A stretch of 64,000 bases of DNA, taken from the NCBI RefSeq assembly GCF_019375475.1, contig NZ_JAHXGQ010000006.1, positions 372,001-436,000 of the forward strand. Reading direction: 5' to 3'. A program made the position numbers and the translations under genes. This DNA is from Saccharothrix obliqua. Lineage in GTDB: Bacteria; Actinomycetota; Actinomycetes; Mycobacteriales; Pseudonocardiaceae. Positions 24,536 to 32,941 of the stretch are shown here, piece by piece. The notes beneath the pieces are model-generated. The model was not told where the DNA came from and did no database searches. It saw only the letters and a program-made list of their open reading frames with translations. Numbering within the stretch: position 1 is the stretch's first letter; every line of letters begins with the position of its first letter.

Positions 24536-25849
24536 GTGACGAACGACGGAGTGGGACTTCCCGTCCGTTTACACGACCTCCTGTTGGCGCTGGCGGGGCG
24601 CGTTGACGACGACGCGCTCACCCGGGCACGGGAGCTGCTGGCGGTCGCCGAGCCGGACCGGGCCGTCGAGCTGGTGGTGGGTGTGCTGCTGGCCGGTCGC
24701 ATCCCGGTGACCGGTGACGAGCGGCGCGAGATCGGTGGGCTGCTGGACGAGGTGCGGTCGGACCGCACCCTCGCGGACCGCTTGTTCGCGGTCGAGCAGC
24801 TACCGCCCGTCAGGCACCGCTTCACCATCGAGTCCGACCCGGCCGACGGGTTGGCCGAGGTGGTCGCCCACACGGCGACCGTGCTGCCCGACGTCCGCTC
24901 GGTGCGCGCCACCTGGCGGTCCAGCCCGGCGGGTGCCGTGCCCGGACCGCTGCCGCAACGCGTCGTGCTGGTGGACATCGGCCCGGCGGGTTTCGCGCCG
25001 GCCACGGCGTACCGGTTCGGCGTGGTGCTGCGCCGTGCGGGTGTCCAGGCCGCCGTGGAGGTGCTCACCGCGGGCACGCCGCTCAGCGAGTACCACGCCG
25101 CCGCGGTCACCACGGCGCGCGAGGTGTTCTTCCAGGCGACGGCGGTGCCGGTGCCCCCGCCACCCGACTCCGGAACCTGGTTCGACGGCGACAGCCGGGA
25201 CGAGGCACCGGTGGCAGAGCCGGCACCGGTGCCCGCGGTGGAAGCTGAAGCCGGCTCCACGTCACGTCGTGCGCGGGTCGACCCGTTCGAGTTCGAGGGT
25301 GTCCAGGACACCCCGTTCGAGGACGTCCGGGTCGACGACGGCCGGGACGAGGCCGTCGAGCCCGTCGAGGCGGGGAGTTCCCTGTTCGAGGGCGTCCAGG
25401 TCGAGGCGCCCCAGATCGAGACTCCCCGGTTCGAGGGCGGCCAGCCGTTCCCGCCGAAACCGGTGAAGCGGCTGCGCGAGGTGCCGCCGCCGGACGAGGA
25501 CGAGCCGGAACCGGTCGCACACGGTGAACCCGAGTTCACCCCGGAACCGGCTCAGCCCGAGCCGGAACCGGTGCGGCTGCCCGAGCACCCGCTGTCGCGG
25601 GCCGAGGTGACGACGGAGCTGAACGCGGACGACCTGGCGGCGTTGCAGGCGGCGCTCGCGGACGGGCCGGTGCCGTCGTCGGTCGCGCTGCCGCCGACCG
25701 TGGACGCCAAGCTCAGCGACCGCGAACGGGCGTTGTTGCAGCAGTTGCACGAGGAGTTGGCGCAACGGGAGCAGCAGTCCTGGCCGCACGGCCCGGAGTA
25801 CGTCAACGGCGTGCCGAAACCCGGCGGCAACGGCAAGTTCCCCGGCTGA
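24536..25849 (+). CDS. Hypothetical protein, long paralog with disordered middle
   Basis: 437 residues from GTG 24536 (GGAAGGAGAG upstream). Residues 1-195 repeat the plan of the previous protein (LHDLLLALAGRVDDDALTRA; VRSVRATW; VVLVDIGPAG; LTAGTPLSEYHAAAV). Residues 200-360 are Pro/Glu/Val-rich, with the unit FEG(V/G)Q three times, and look disordered. Residues 365-437 form a helical end (ELNADDLAALQAALADG, LSDRERALLQQLHEEL). Function unknown; the layout suggests a scaffold or partner of the short paralog. Confidence 0.75.
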   Translation: MTNDGVGLPVRLHDLLLALAGRVDDDALTRARELLAVAEPDRAVELVVGVLLAGRIPVTGDERREIGGLLDEVRSDRTLADRLFAVEQLPPVRHRFTIESDPADGLAEVVAHTATVLPDVRSVRATWRSSPAGAVPGPLPQRVVLVDIGPAGFAPATAYRFGVVLRRAGVQAAVEVLTAGTPLSEYHAAAVTTAREVFFQATAVPVPPPPDSGTWFDGDSRDEAPVAEPAPVPAVEAEAGSTSRRARVDPFEFEGVQDTPFEDVRVDDGRDEAVEPVEAGSSLFEGVQVEAPQIETPRFEGGQPFPPKPVKRLREVPPPDEDEPEPVAHGEPEFTPEPAQPEPEPVRLPEHPLSRAEVTTELNADDLAALQAALADGPVPSSVALPPTVDAKLSDRERALLQQLHEELAQREQQSWPHGPEYVNGVPKPGGNGKFPG

Positions 25850-25853
25850 GCCC

Positions 25854-25883
25854 GGCCGCCCCGGTCACGCGACCGGGGCGGCC
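25854..25883. terminator. Bidirectional terminator
   Basis: A 13-bp perfect stem (25854-25866 with 25871-25883) between the convergent hypothetical and oxidoreductase genes. Confidence 0.8.
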
Positions 25884-26770
25884 GCGCGTCGGGCCAGCTC
25901 GATCACGCGTTGCAGGTGCAGGCCGCGGCGCACGTCGCAGCGGTGCGCCGTGGTGCCGCTCTCGACCATGGCGACGAAGTCGTCCAGCAGGTTCGTGTAG
26001 GACTGCTGGGCGGACGTCCCGCGGTCGGCGAGCGCCCGGTAGCCGTGGTCGCCGTAGAAGCTCACCTCGACCACGCTCGGCGTCACGGGCACGTTCATGG
26101 TCAACGTGGCGCTGCTGGTCGCGCCGCCCTCGTGGCCGAGCACGACGTGCCACAGCCCGCTGTCCGAGCGGTGCGCGGCGAGCACGTCGGTGATCCGGCC
26201 CAGCGCCGCGTCCAGCAGGTCGAACGCGTGCGGGCCGATGTCGTCCAGCGGTCCGCGCTCGTGCCGCCACGCCGAGGCCGAGTACGGCCCGCCGAGCAGC
26301 GCGCCGGTCAGCCAACGCGCGTTGCCACCGGTCCAGCCGCCGGTGGCGTGCAACTGCGCGAGCTGCTCCTCGGTCTCCGGTGCGAACCGCCGGGTGAGCA
26401 TCACCAGCGACACCACACCGGCCCGGTCGACGGCGTCGGCCAGGCGCTCCGCGCCCGCCAGGGTGGCCGCGACCGGCTTCTCCAGGATCACGTGCCTGCC
26501 CGCGGCCACCGCCTGGAGCGCGATCTCCTCCTGGGTGGCTGGCGGCACGGCGAACGCGACCGCGTCCACGGTGGACAGCAGCTCGGCCGGGTCGGCGGCG
26601 ACCGCCGCGCCGTAGGGGTCGGCCAACGCCGCCGCGGCCTCGGGGCGGCGTGCCCACACGGACGTCAACCGGGTGCCGGGGTGGTCGGCGATGCCCGGCG
26701 CGTGCACCTGCTGCGCCCAGGGGCCGGCACCGATGAGACCTACGCGCAGTTGCTCGTCCACGCCGACCAT
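25865..26770 (-). CDS. Gfo/Idh/MocA family oxidoreductase
   Basis: A 301-residue NAD(P)-dependent dehydrogenase. Rossmann motif VGLIGAGPWAQQVHAPG (about 10-26), the catalytic EKP motif in ILEKPVAATLAGA (about 95-107), and the C-terminal substrate domain with DIGPHAFDLLDAALG (His as expected). The substrate is probably a sugar or cyclitol. ATG 26770 lies 4 nt after the stop of a small membrane protein gene, so they form an operon. Confidence 0.9.
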   Translation of the reverse strand: MVGVDEQLRVGLIGAGPWAQQVHAPGIADHPGTRLTSVWARRPEAAAALADPYGAAVAADPAELLSTVDAVAFAVPPATQEEIALQAVAAGRHVILEKPVAATLAGAERLADAVDRAGVVSLVMLTRRFAPETEEQLAQLHATGGWTGGNARWLTGALLGGPYSASAWRHERGPLDDIGPHAFDLLDAALGRITDVLAAHRSDSGLWHVVLGHEGGATSSATLTMNVPVTPSVVEVSFYGDHGYRALADRGTSAQQSYTNLLDDFVAMVESGTTAHRCDVRRGLHLQRVIELARRAAAPVA

Positions 26771-26774
26771 GCTG

Positions 26775-27131
26775 TCACCGGCCGCCCTCGTACGCCGAGG
26801 CGGGCACGAAGATCCGCCCGCCGTTGGGGAACTCCAGCCCGATGCCGTCCGCTTCCCGGACCACGCGTGGATCGCTGCCCCACGCCGCCGGTATGCGCAC
26901 CACGTGCCCGTAGTTCTCCGACGGGCCGAGCAGCACCTCGTACTCCGGGCCGAACAGCAGCGACTTCTCCTCCTTCACCCACACCCCGGGTGTGCCCGGG
27001 TGGTGGTGGATCGTCTCGGTCGAGGGCAGGAGCAGCACGACGGCGAGAACGCCCGTCATGCCCGCGCCCACGAACCCGCCGACGACGAACAACAGCACCT
27101 TGGCCAGGCATCCCCGCGTCTTCGCGTCCAC
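26775..27131 (-). CDS. Small membrane-anchored hypothetical protein
   Basis: 118 residues from GTG 27131. One N-terminal TM (about 10-34; VLLFVVGGFVGAGMTGVLAV), then an extracytoplasmic beta-rich part (LLFGPEYEVLLGPSENYGHV). No family recognised. Its GTG is only 28 bp from the GTG of the divergent NUDIX gene, so the promoters overlap the opposite coding sequence. It leads the oxidoreductase operon. Confidence 0.75.
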   Translation of the reverse strand: MDAKTRGCLAKVLLFVVGGFVGAGMTGVLAVVLLLPSTETIHHHPGTPGVWVKEEKSLLFGPEYEVLLGPSENYGHVVRIPAAWGSDPRVVREADGIGLEFPNGGRIFVPASAYEGGR

Positions 27132-27147
27132 GTGGTCATCTTCGCCG

Positions 27148-27153
27148 TAGGCT
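27148..27153 (+). promoter_or_regulatory. -10 box TAGGCT of the NUDIX gene, leaderless
   Basis: TAGGCT ends 6 nt before the GTG at 27160, inside the 28-bp gap between divergent genes. Confidence 0.5.
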
Positions 27154-27159
27154 CGGGTT

Positions 27160-27927
27160 GTGCGCGAACATCCGGATGAGCAGGCGGTGCCGGCGATCCC
27201 GAAGGACGCCGCCACCGTGGTGCTGCTGCGCGACCGCGCCGGCGAGCTGGAGGTGTTCCTCCAGCGGCGGGTGCGGGGCATGGCGTTCGCGGGCGGGATG
27301 ACCGTCTTCCCGGGCGGTGGCGTCGACCCGCGGGACGCGGACACGTCCACGGCCTGGAGCGGTCCGCCGCCGACGTGGTGGGCGGAGCGCTTCGCGTGCC
27401 CGCCGGACCTCGCGCGGGCGCTGGTGTGCGCGGCGGTGCGCGAGACGTTCGAGGAGTCCGGCGTGCTGCTGGCCGGCGCGTCGGCGGACTCGGTGGTCGC
27501 CGACACCTCGGCGTACGCGGCGGCGCGGGCGGCGCTGGTCGCGCGCGAGGTGTCGTTGGCGGAGTTCCTGGCCGGCGAGGGGCTGGTGCTGCGCGCCGAC
27601 CTGCTGCGGCCGTGGGCGAACTGGGTGACGCCCGTCGAGGAGCCGCGCCGGTACGACACGCGGTTCTTCGTGGCCGTGCTGCCGACCGGGCAGCGCGCGG
27701 ACGGGTGGACGACGGAGGCGTCCGACGCGGTCTGGCAGACGCCGGCCGAGGCGTTGGAGGACTGGCGGGAGGGCCGGCGGATGCTCATGCCGCCGACCTG
27801 GATGACGTTGTCGGAGCTGGGCGAGCACTCGGGGGTGGCGGACGTGCTGGACGCGCCGCGCGTGGTGGAGAAGATCATCCCGAAGCTGGTGCGGGACGGG
27901 AACGCGGTGCGGGTGGTCTTCCCGTGA
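27160..27927 (+). CDS. NUDIX hydrolase
   Basis: A 255-residue NUDIX protein. The Nudix box is split: GGMTVFPGGGVDPRD at about residues 45-59, then a 35-residue insert with PPPTWWAERF before the helix CAAVRETFEESGVLL (about 93-107). This long form resembles the NUDT19-like type that can act on CoA esters. It overlaps the MBL gene by 4 bp. Leaderless start at GTG 27160. Confidence 0.88.
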   Translation: MREHPDEQAVPAIPKDAATVVLLRDRAGELEVFLQRRVRGMAFAGGMTVFPGGGVDPRDADTSTAWSGPPPTWWAERFACPPDLARALVCAAVRETFEESGVLLAGASADSVVADTSAYAAARAALVAREVSLAEFLAGEGLVLRADLLRPWANWVTPVEEPRRYDTRFFVAVLPTGQRADGWTTEASDAVWQTPAEALEDWREGRRMLMPPTWMTLSELGEHSGVADVLDAPRVVEKIIPKLVRDGNAVRVVFP

Positions 27928-28661
27928 CGCCGGCGTACGGGCGGTTGCGCGAGGTCACGCCGTTCGCGTCGGTGGTGCTGGCGGAGAACCCGTCGGTGAT
28001 GACGCTGGAGGGCACCAACACGTGGGTGCTGCGCGCGCCCGGCTCGTCGTCGTGCGTGGTGGTCGACCCCGGTCCGCTGGACCGGGAGCACCTGGCGCGG
28101 GTCGCGGCGCACGGGCCGGTGGACGTCGTGCTGCTCACCCACGGCCACGCCGACCACGCGGAGGGCGCGGCCGAGTTCGGTTCGCTGGTCGACGCGCCGG
28201 TGCGCGCCGCGGCCGACCTGGTCGACGGCGAGGTGGTCGAGGCGGGCGGGCTGGCGGTCCGGGTGCTCGCCACGCCGGGCCACACCGACGACTCGCTGTG
28301 CTTCCTGGTGGCGGGCGCCGTGCTGACCGGCGACACCGTGCTGGGCCGCGGCACGACCGTGCTCGACGGCAGCCTGCGCGACTACCTGGCGTCCCTCGAC
28401 GTGCTGGCCGACCTGCCGCCCGGCACCACCGCGCTGCCCGGTCACGGGCCCGAGCTGCCGGACGTCGCGGTGGTCGCGCGGCAGTACCGGGCGCACCGGG
28501 AGCAACGCCTTGCGCAGGTGCGTGCGGCCGTCGCCGAACTGGGCGGCTCGCCGACCGCGCGGCAGGTGGTGGAGCTGGTGTACGCCGACGTGGACCGGTC
28601 GCTGTGGCAGGCCGCCGAGTGGTCCGTGCGCGCGCAGCTCGACTACCTGGCCGAGGGCTGA
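27924..28661 (+). CDS. MBL-fold metallo-hydrolase
   Basis: A 245-residue metallo-beta-lactamase-fold hydrolase. Metal motif THGHADH (about residues 71-77), then TPGHTDDSLC, LTGDTVLG and LPGHG in order, with a C-terminal winged-helix-like part as in LACTB2/Rv3677c relatives. Those enzymes are RNases or thioester hydrolases; the substrate here is not fixed. GTG 27924 overlaps the NUDIX stop by 4 bp. The next backbone gene is crp after two inserted genes. Confidence 0.92.
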   Translation: MTPAYGRLREVTPFASVVLAENPSVMTLEGTNTWVLRAPGSSSCVVVDPGPLDREHLARVAAHGPVDVVLLTHGHADHAEGAAEFGSLVDAPVRAAADLVDGEVVEAGGLAVRVLATPGHTDDSLCFLVAGAVLTGDTVLGRGTTVLDGSLRDYLASLDVLADLPPGTTALPGHGPELPDVAVVARQYRAHREQRLAQVRAAVAELGGSPTARQVVELVYADVDRSLWQAAEWSVRAQLDYLAEG

Positions 28662-28662
28662 G

Positions 28663-28700
28663 GCCGCCGCGCGCCCCACGCGGAAGGGGCACGCGGCGGC
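28663..28700. terminator. Bidirectional terminator
   Basis: Extended hairpin: 9-bp outer stem (28663-28671 with 28692-28700) plus inner GCCCC/GGGGC pairing, between convergent genes. Confidence 0.65.
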
Positions 28701-28742
28701 GGGCACGCGGGCCGGCGTTGCGGAGTCGCCGGTCCGCGCTGG

Positions 28743-29138
28743 TCACGCCGGCGTGCGCAGCGGCACCACCAGGTACATCAGCTCCACACCGTCCTCGCCG
28801 GGCGGTGCGGTGACCACGGTCGTGCGCAGGCCGTCCTGGATGCGCAGCTCCACCTGCCTGCCGCGGAACGCGGTCAGGGCGTCGGCCAGGTAGCCGGCCT
28901 GGAACGTCTTCGTGACGTGGCCGCCTCCGGTGGTGACCCGGACCGACTCCTCCGCCGCTCCCGGTCGCGGGTCGCTGCCGCGCACGCGCAGCACGCTGTC
29001 CTCGACCTGGAGCGTGACGGAGCCGTGCGGGCCGGAGCGCGGCGTCGCCCGGCGGACCGCGCACGCCAGGGCGTCCGCTTCCACCACCACGGTGCTGTCT
29101 ATGGCTTCCTCCAGCGGGTCGTGCGGGTGAATGATCAC
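28743..29138 (-). CDS. Single-domain protein similar to DNA sliding clamp (DnaN) domain III
   Basis: 131 residues from GTG 29138. The order of elements matches the third domain of the beta clamp: helix DALACAVRRATPRS, strands SVTLQVEDSVLRVRGSD, EESVRV, then the clamp motif FQAGYLADALTAFRGRQVELRI and the terminal block TTVVTAPP...YLVVPLR (in DnaN: FNxxYLxdaL ... YLxMPxR). A full clamp has three such domains (~370 aa); here only one exists, so it cannot form the normal two-subunit ring. It may bind clamp-binding peptides or be an evolutionary offshoot. Similarity was judged by eye. Confidence 0.6.
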   Translation of the reverse strand: MIIHPHDPLEEAIDSTVVVEADALACAVRRATPRSGPHGSVTLQVEDSVLRVRGSDPRPGAAEESVRVTTGGGHVTKTFQAGYLADALTAFRGRQVELRIQDGLRTTVVTAPPGEDGVELMYLVVPLRTPA

Positions 29139-29208
29139 GACAGTGTGCTGGGGAAGAGGGCCGTCGTCAGCCGATGGGGCGGTCGGCGCGGCGACGTTCA
29201 GGGAACCT

Positions 29209-30447
29209 TCAGCGGGACGCCAGGTCGACGTCCTCGCGGCTGGTCAGCGGCACGCCCGCGGCGACCGTGCCGCGGAACAGCCACACCAGGGCGGCGACCA
29301 GCAGACCGGCGCCGGCGGCGGCCACGAAGGCCGTCGACGTGCCGTGCCGCTCCACGAGCTGACCGCTGATCGACTGGCCGATGGCGAGCCCCACGGTGAC
29401 CGACGTGATCACCCAGCCGAACGCCTCGGTGGCCGTGCCCGCGGGCGCCACCTGCTCGATCGCCGCCGAGTGCGTGGTGGCCTGCGGCGTGATGAGCGTG
29501 CCGACGACCAGCAGCGCCGCGCCGAGCCCGAGCAGCGTGGTGGGCACGGCCAGCAGCAGCGACAGCACCGCGAACCCGCCGAGCAGCACCGGCAGGCGCA
29601 GGTGCATGGCCTTCGGGAACGGCCGCGTCGCGTAGAGCACGCCGAACAGCACGGAGCTGACCGACCACAGGCTCAGCAGCACGCCGCCGAGCCCGACGTG
29701 GCCCGCGTCGGAGGCCGCGGCGGGCACGGCGACCTCGATGAAGCCGATGGTCACGCCGAAGCCCAGCGCGGCCAGCGCCACGGTGCGCATACCCGGTGAC
29801 GCGAGGGCGCCCAGCAGGCTGCGCTTGGCCTGCTCCGGCCGCACGCGGCGGACCGTGGGGTTGAGCGCGAACCACAACGCGCCGACCACCATCGAACCCG
29901 CGCCGAGCACGACGCCGGTGCCCGCCCACGGCGCGGCGACCAGCAGGCCGGCCAGGCCGGGGCCGAGGATGAAGAAGACCTCCATGCTGATCGCCTCGTA
30001 GGCGTACCCGGCGTGCCGGGCGGAGCCGGGCGGCAGCATCCGCGCCCACAACGCCCGCGACGCCGCGCCCACCATCGGCTCGTGCAGGCCGACCGCGAAC
30101 GCGACCGGCAGCAGGACGGCCAGCGGCGCGTGCGCCTCGACGGCGAACACGGCGAGCGTGACGAACACGGCGAACAACGACACCGTGCCGAGCAGCGGGC
30201 GGGTCGGGCCGAGCCGGTCCATGAGGCGGCCCTGGATGATCGAGCCCACCGCCACGCCGACCAGCGACGCCGCCGACACCAGACCGGCCGCGGCGAAGGA
30301 CCCCGTCTCGCGCTGGACGTAGAGCAGCAGCGAGAGGCCGACCATGGCGATGGGCAGCCGGGCGAGCAGGGACGCGGCGACGGGGCCGCGCATACCGGGG
30401 GTCGTCAGGGCCGTGCGGTAGTCGGACAGGCGGGCAGAGTGGGACAT
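29209..30447 (-). CDS. MFS transporter
   Basis: A 412-residue 12-TM transporter, with GRLMDRLGPTRPLLG in the TM2-3 loop. The N-terminal half parallels the MFS gene at 2526-3701 (YRTALTTPGMRG, SFAAAGLVSAASLVGVAVG, SARHAGYAYEAISMEVFFILGPGLAG versus similar blocks), so they are paralogs. ATG 30447. Upstream are three copies of a 10-bp half-site, a probable repressor site. Substrate unknown; drug-like efflux is possible. Confidence 0.88.
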   Translation of the reverse strand: MSHSARLSDYRTALTTPGMRGPVAASLLARLPIAMVGLSLLLYVQRETGSFAAAGLVSAASLVGVAVGSIIQGRLMDRLGPTRPLLGTVSLFAVFVTLAVFAVEAHAPLAVLLPVAFAVGLHEPMVGAASRALWARMLPPGSARHAGYAYEAISMEVFFILGPGLAGLLVAAPWAGTGVVLGAGSMVVGALWFALNPTVRRVRPEQAKRSLLGALASPGMRTVALAALGFGVTIGFIEVAVPAAASDAGHVGLGGVLLSLWSVSSVLFGVLYATRPFPKAMHLRLPVLLGGFAVLSLLLAVPTTLLGLGAALLVVGTLITPQATTHSAAIEQVAPAGTATEAFGWVITSVTVGLAIGQSISGQLVERHGTSTAFVAAAGAGLLVAALVWLFRGTVAAGVPLTSREDVDLASR

Positions 30448-30448
30448 G

Positions 30449-30487
30449 CGTACCAGTGTGCCTTACAGTGGTACGGGCGTACCAGTG
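30449..30487. promoter_or_regulatory. Triple half-site CGTACCA(G/C)TG, candidate operator of the MFS gene
   Basis: CGTACCAGTG at 30449-30458 and 30478-30487, and its inverse CAGTGGTACG at 30466-30475. The last two form a perfect TGGTACG-GG-CGTACCA inverted repeat. It begins 2 bp upstream of the MFS start codon, a strong position for repression. Confidence 0.65.
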
Positions 30488-30772
30488 TCGGCCCCGATGA
30501 GGTCCATCACCCGGTGTTGTGTTGCGGTTCGATTACAACTATGGGATGACCGGGTGAAACCGCGCAACGAAAGCGCTGTTCAGACGGTCCTTGAGGGTGA
30601 ACGGGCTTGAGTTCGGTGGTGGGTGCCGTGCGATCGTGGGAAGCAGCACCGCCGGCCCGTTTCCGTCGAGGTCAGGCGGGTAACCGAACCTCCTTCCGGT
30701 GCCGAAGGGTCGGGGCCTGCGGGCGCCGGAAGTGTGGGTGGCGCGGTCTGTCGGGGGATGGGCCGCGCGAGA
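30488..30772. other. Gene-free stretch between MFS and crp
   Basis: About 285 bp without a convincing gene. Reading frames exist but have mixed third-position bases. On the minus strand a strong ribosome-site-like GGAAGGAGG lies at about 30688-30696 with no start codon behind it. No riboswitch class is recognised. Confidence 0.4.
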
Positions 30773-30820
30773 ACAACAAGGCCGGTGCGCCGCGTCGGGG
30801 GCGGCGCCCGGTCTTGTTGT
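30773..30820 (-). terminator. Long hairpin downstream of crp
   Basis: ACAACAAG (30773-30780) pairs with CTTGTTGT (30813-30820), with GC-rich pairing inside (GCCGG.../...CCGG, GCGCCGC/GGCGGCGC). It lies 22 bp after the crp stop and has a T-rich end on the minus strand. Confidence 0.7.
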
Positions 30821-30842
30821 CCGAACGGGGTCCATCACGCGC

Positions 30843-31517
30843 TCACCGCGCCCGGCGGGCCAGCCGCTCCGGGTCCAGGATCAGCACGCTCTTGCCCTCC
30901 AGCCGCAGCCAGCCGCGGTGGGCGAAGTCGGCCAGCGCCTTGTTCACCGTCTCGCGCGACGCGCCGACGAACTGGGCGATCTCCTCCTGCGTCAGGTCGT
31001 GCGTGACCCGCAGCAGGCCAGCCTCCTGACTGCCGAAGCGCTGGGCGAGCTGCAACAACGCCTTCGCGACGCGGCCGGGCACGTCCGTGAAGATCAGGTC
31101 GGCCAGCATCGAGTTCGTCCGCCGCAACCTGCGCGCCAGCGCGCGCAGCAGCTGCTCGGCGATCTCCGGGCGGTTGGTGATCCACTGCCGCAGGGCCGGT
31201 CGGTCCATGCTCACCGCGCGCACCTCGGTCACCGTGGTCGCCGTGGACGTCCGCGGACCGGGGTCGAAGATCGACAGCTCGCCGAACATGTCGGAGGGTC
31301 CGAAGATCCCCAACAGGTTCTCCCGGCCGTCCGGCGACTTGCGCCCGATCTTCACCTTGCCGGACTGGATGATGTAGAGCCGGTCGCCCGGCTCGCCTTC
31401 CGCGAAGATCACGTGGCCACGCGGGAATTCAACGGACTCCAGCGTCTGCGCCAGTGCCTCCGCTGCCGCCGGTTCAACCCCCTGGAAAATGCCCGCGCGG
31501 GCCAGGGTCTCGTCCAC
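30843..31517 (-). CDS. crp: Crp/Fnr family regulator (cAMP receptor protein)
   Basis: A 224-residue regulator: cyclic-nucleotide-binding beta-roll (about 1-115) with the phosphate-binding cassette [18 protein letters not shown], a dimerisation helix (about 118-145) and a winged helix (about 150-215) with [21 protein letters not shown]. Length and sequence match mycobacterial Crp (Rv3676) and corynebacterial GlxR, global cAMP-dependent regulators. AGGAGGG precedes GTG 31517. Neighbours MBL, small membrane protein and nth are those of the mycobacterial gene. Confidence 0.95.
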   Translation of the reverse strand: MDETLARAGIFQGVEPAAAEALAQTLESVEFPRGHVIFAEGEPGDRLYIIQSGKVKIGRKSPDGRENLLGIFGPSDMFGELSIFDPGPRTSTATTVTEVRAVSMDRPALRQWITNRPEIAEQLLRALARRLRRTNSMLADLIFTDVPGRVAKALLQLAQRFGSQEAGLLRVTHDLTQEEIAQFVGASRETVNKALADFAHRGWLRLEGKSVLILDPERLARRAR

Positions 31518-31668
31518 CTCGTCCCTCCTGTCGAGACGCGACGGCTGGTCGAGCGCGTTCCGCCTTCTGGCGGATCAGCGCCTGCCGTCGATCACTGAGT
31601 GCAGTCTAAGCGCTGTGTCGTGGATCGCCTTTCGGCGCGCCGCGACCCAGCCCCGGACAGCCCGATAA

Positions 31669-31696
31669 GGCCCGCCGGGGGATGACCCCGTGGGCC
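31669..31696 (-). terminator. Terminator of the small membrane protein gene
   Basis: Stems GGCCC/GGGCC (31669-31673, 31692-31696) and GGGG/CCCC inside, just after the gene end on the minus strand. Confidence 0.5.
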
Positions 31697-31714
31697 TCGC
31701 CGGTCCTAGCCCCG

Positions 31715-31966
31715 CTAGCGGCGGGTGCGCCGCTGCCGCAGGTTCCTGGCACGACCACCCAGCCTGCGCAGCCGGAACAGCTCCAGCGCGCGGCCGATGC
31801 CGTGCCCGTAGAGCGCCCGGACCTCGTCCGGCCGGGCCGACTCCAGGAACTCCTCGACCTCGTCCTCCTGAACGGCGACGTGGCGTAGCCGAGCTTCGAC
31901 GCGCTCCATGAAGAGCGCGAAGAACATGATCACGATCGGAACGGCGATGACGAACCAGGCAGTCAT
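31715..31966 (-). CDS. Small membrane protein (Rv3675-like position)
   Basis: 83 residues from ATG 31966. One N-terminal TM (AWFVIAVPIVIMFFALFM, about 3-20) and a charged cytoplasmic part with a helix VQEDEVEEFLESARPDEVRALYG and a basic end. M. tuberculosis also has a small membrane protein (Rv3675) between crp and nth. GGAGCC precedes the start. Function unknown. Confidence 0.75.
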   Translation of the reverse strand: MTAWFVIAVPIVIMFFALFMERVEARLRHVAVQEDEVEEFLESARPDEVRALYGHGIGRALELFRLRRLGGRARNLRQRRTRR

Positions 31967-32157
31967 GATGGCTCCGATCCTTGCGCATCCACTTGGGACG
32001 CGCATCCGAGGGGGTCTCTACTTGGTCGCATGGGTCATCTTGTATGGGGACGTGCCAGGGGCAGGGGTGGTTGCGCGTGGTGCGCGAGTACCCGCGCACC
32101 GTGTGGTGAACCGCGCACGTGATCACCGCGGACCGCAAGCGCCGCAACGCAACGCAG

Positions 32158-32163
32158 TAGCCT
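32158..32163 (+). promoter_or_regulatory. -10 box TAGCCT of nth, leaderless
   Basis: TAGCCT ends 7 nt before the nth ATG at 32171; no ribosome site is present. Confidence 0.5.
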
Positions 32164-32170
32164 GATTGCC

Positions 32171-32941
32171 ATGGCGGCACCCAGCACGGTGAAAAAGCCG
32201 GAGACCGCGCTCGGCCTCACCCGGCGGGCGCGGCGGATGGTCCGGGTCCTCCAGCAGGGCTACCCCGACGCGCACTGCGAACTCGACTTCACCACGCCCC
32301 TCGAACTCCTGGTGGCGGTCGTCCTGTCCGCGCAGACCACGGACGTGCGCGTGAACATGGTCACGCCGGCCCTGTTCCAGCGCTACCGCACGGCCGCCGA
32401 CTACGCCTCCGCCGACCGCACCGAGCTGGAGGAGCACATCCGCTCCACCGGCTTCTACCGGAACAAGGCCAACTCCCTGATCGGGCTCGGCTCGGCGCTG
32501 GTCGAGCGGTTCGACGGCGAGGTGCCGGGCAGGCTGGCCGACCTCGTCACGCTGCCCGGCGTGGGCCGCAAGACGGCGAACGTGGTGCTCGGCGACGCGT
32601 TCGGCGTGCCCGGCATCACCGTCGACACCCACTTCGGCCGCCTGGTCCGCCGCTGGGGCTGGACCGCGGAGGAGGACCCGGTCAAGGTCGAGCACGCCGT
32701 GGGCAAGCTGGTGGAGCGCAAGGACTGGACCCTGCTGTCCCACCGGACGATCTTCCACGGCCGGCGCGTCTGCCACGCGCGCACACCCGCCTGCGGCGCG
32801 TGCCTGCTGGCGCCGCAGTGCCCGTCCTACGGCATCGGCCAGACCGACCCGGCCAAGGCGGAGAAGCTGGTCAAGGGCGAGGAGGCACCGCACCTGATCG
32901 CGTTGGCCGAACGCGTGCGGGCGGGGGAGAGGCTGGCGTGA
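32171..32941 (+). CDS. nth: Endonuclease III
   Basis: A 256-residue base-excision glycosylase/AP lyase for oxidised pyrimidines. Helix-hairpin-helix [14 protein letters not shown] with catalytic Lys (about residue 136), catalytic Asp in [11 protein letters not shown], and the [4Fe-4S] loop C-x6-C-x2-C-x5-C ([17 protein letters not shown]). It leads an operon: the stop overlaps the thioredoxin-like gene by 4 bp, then NUDIX and marP. The same order occurs in mycobacteria (Rv3674c-Rv3671c). Confidence 0.97.
   Translation: MAAPSTVKKPETALGLTRRARRMVRVLQQGYPDAHCELDFTTPLELLVAVVLSAQTTDVRVNMVTPALFQRYRTAADYASADRTELEEHIRSTGFYRNKANSLIGLGSALVERFDGEVPGRLADLVTLPGVGRKTANVVLGDAFGVPGITVDTHFGRLVRRWGWTAEEDPVKVEHAVGKLVERKDWTLLSHRTIFHGRRVCHARTPACGACLLAPQCPSYGIGQTDPAKAEKLVKGEEAPHLIALAERVRAGERLA

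Noticed and set aside
30539-30838. 99-residue frame on the minus strand between MFS and crp
   Set aside because: Mixed third-position bases, no ribosome site at its start, and it overlaps a strong hairpin.
32101-32130. Crp-binding site before nth
   Set aside because: GTGAACCGCGCAC and GTGATCAC are symmetric but do not fit TGTGA-N6-TCACA spacing.
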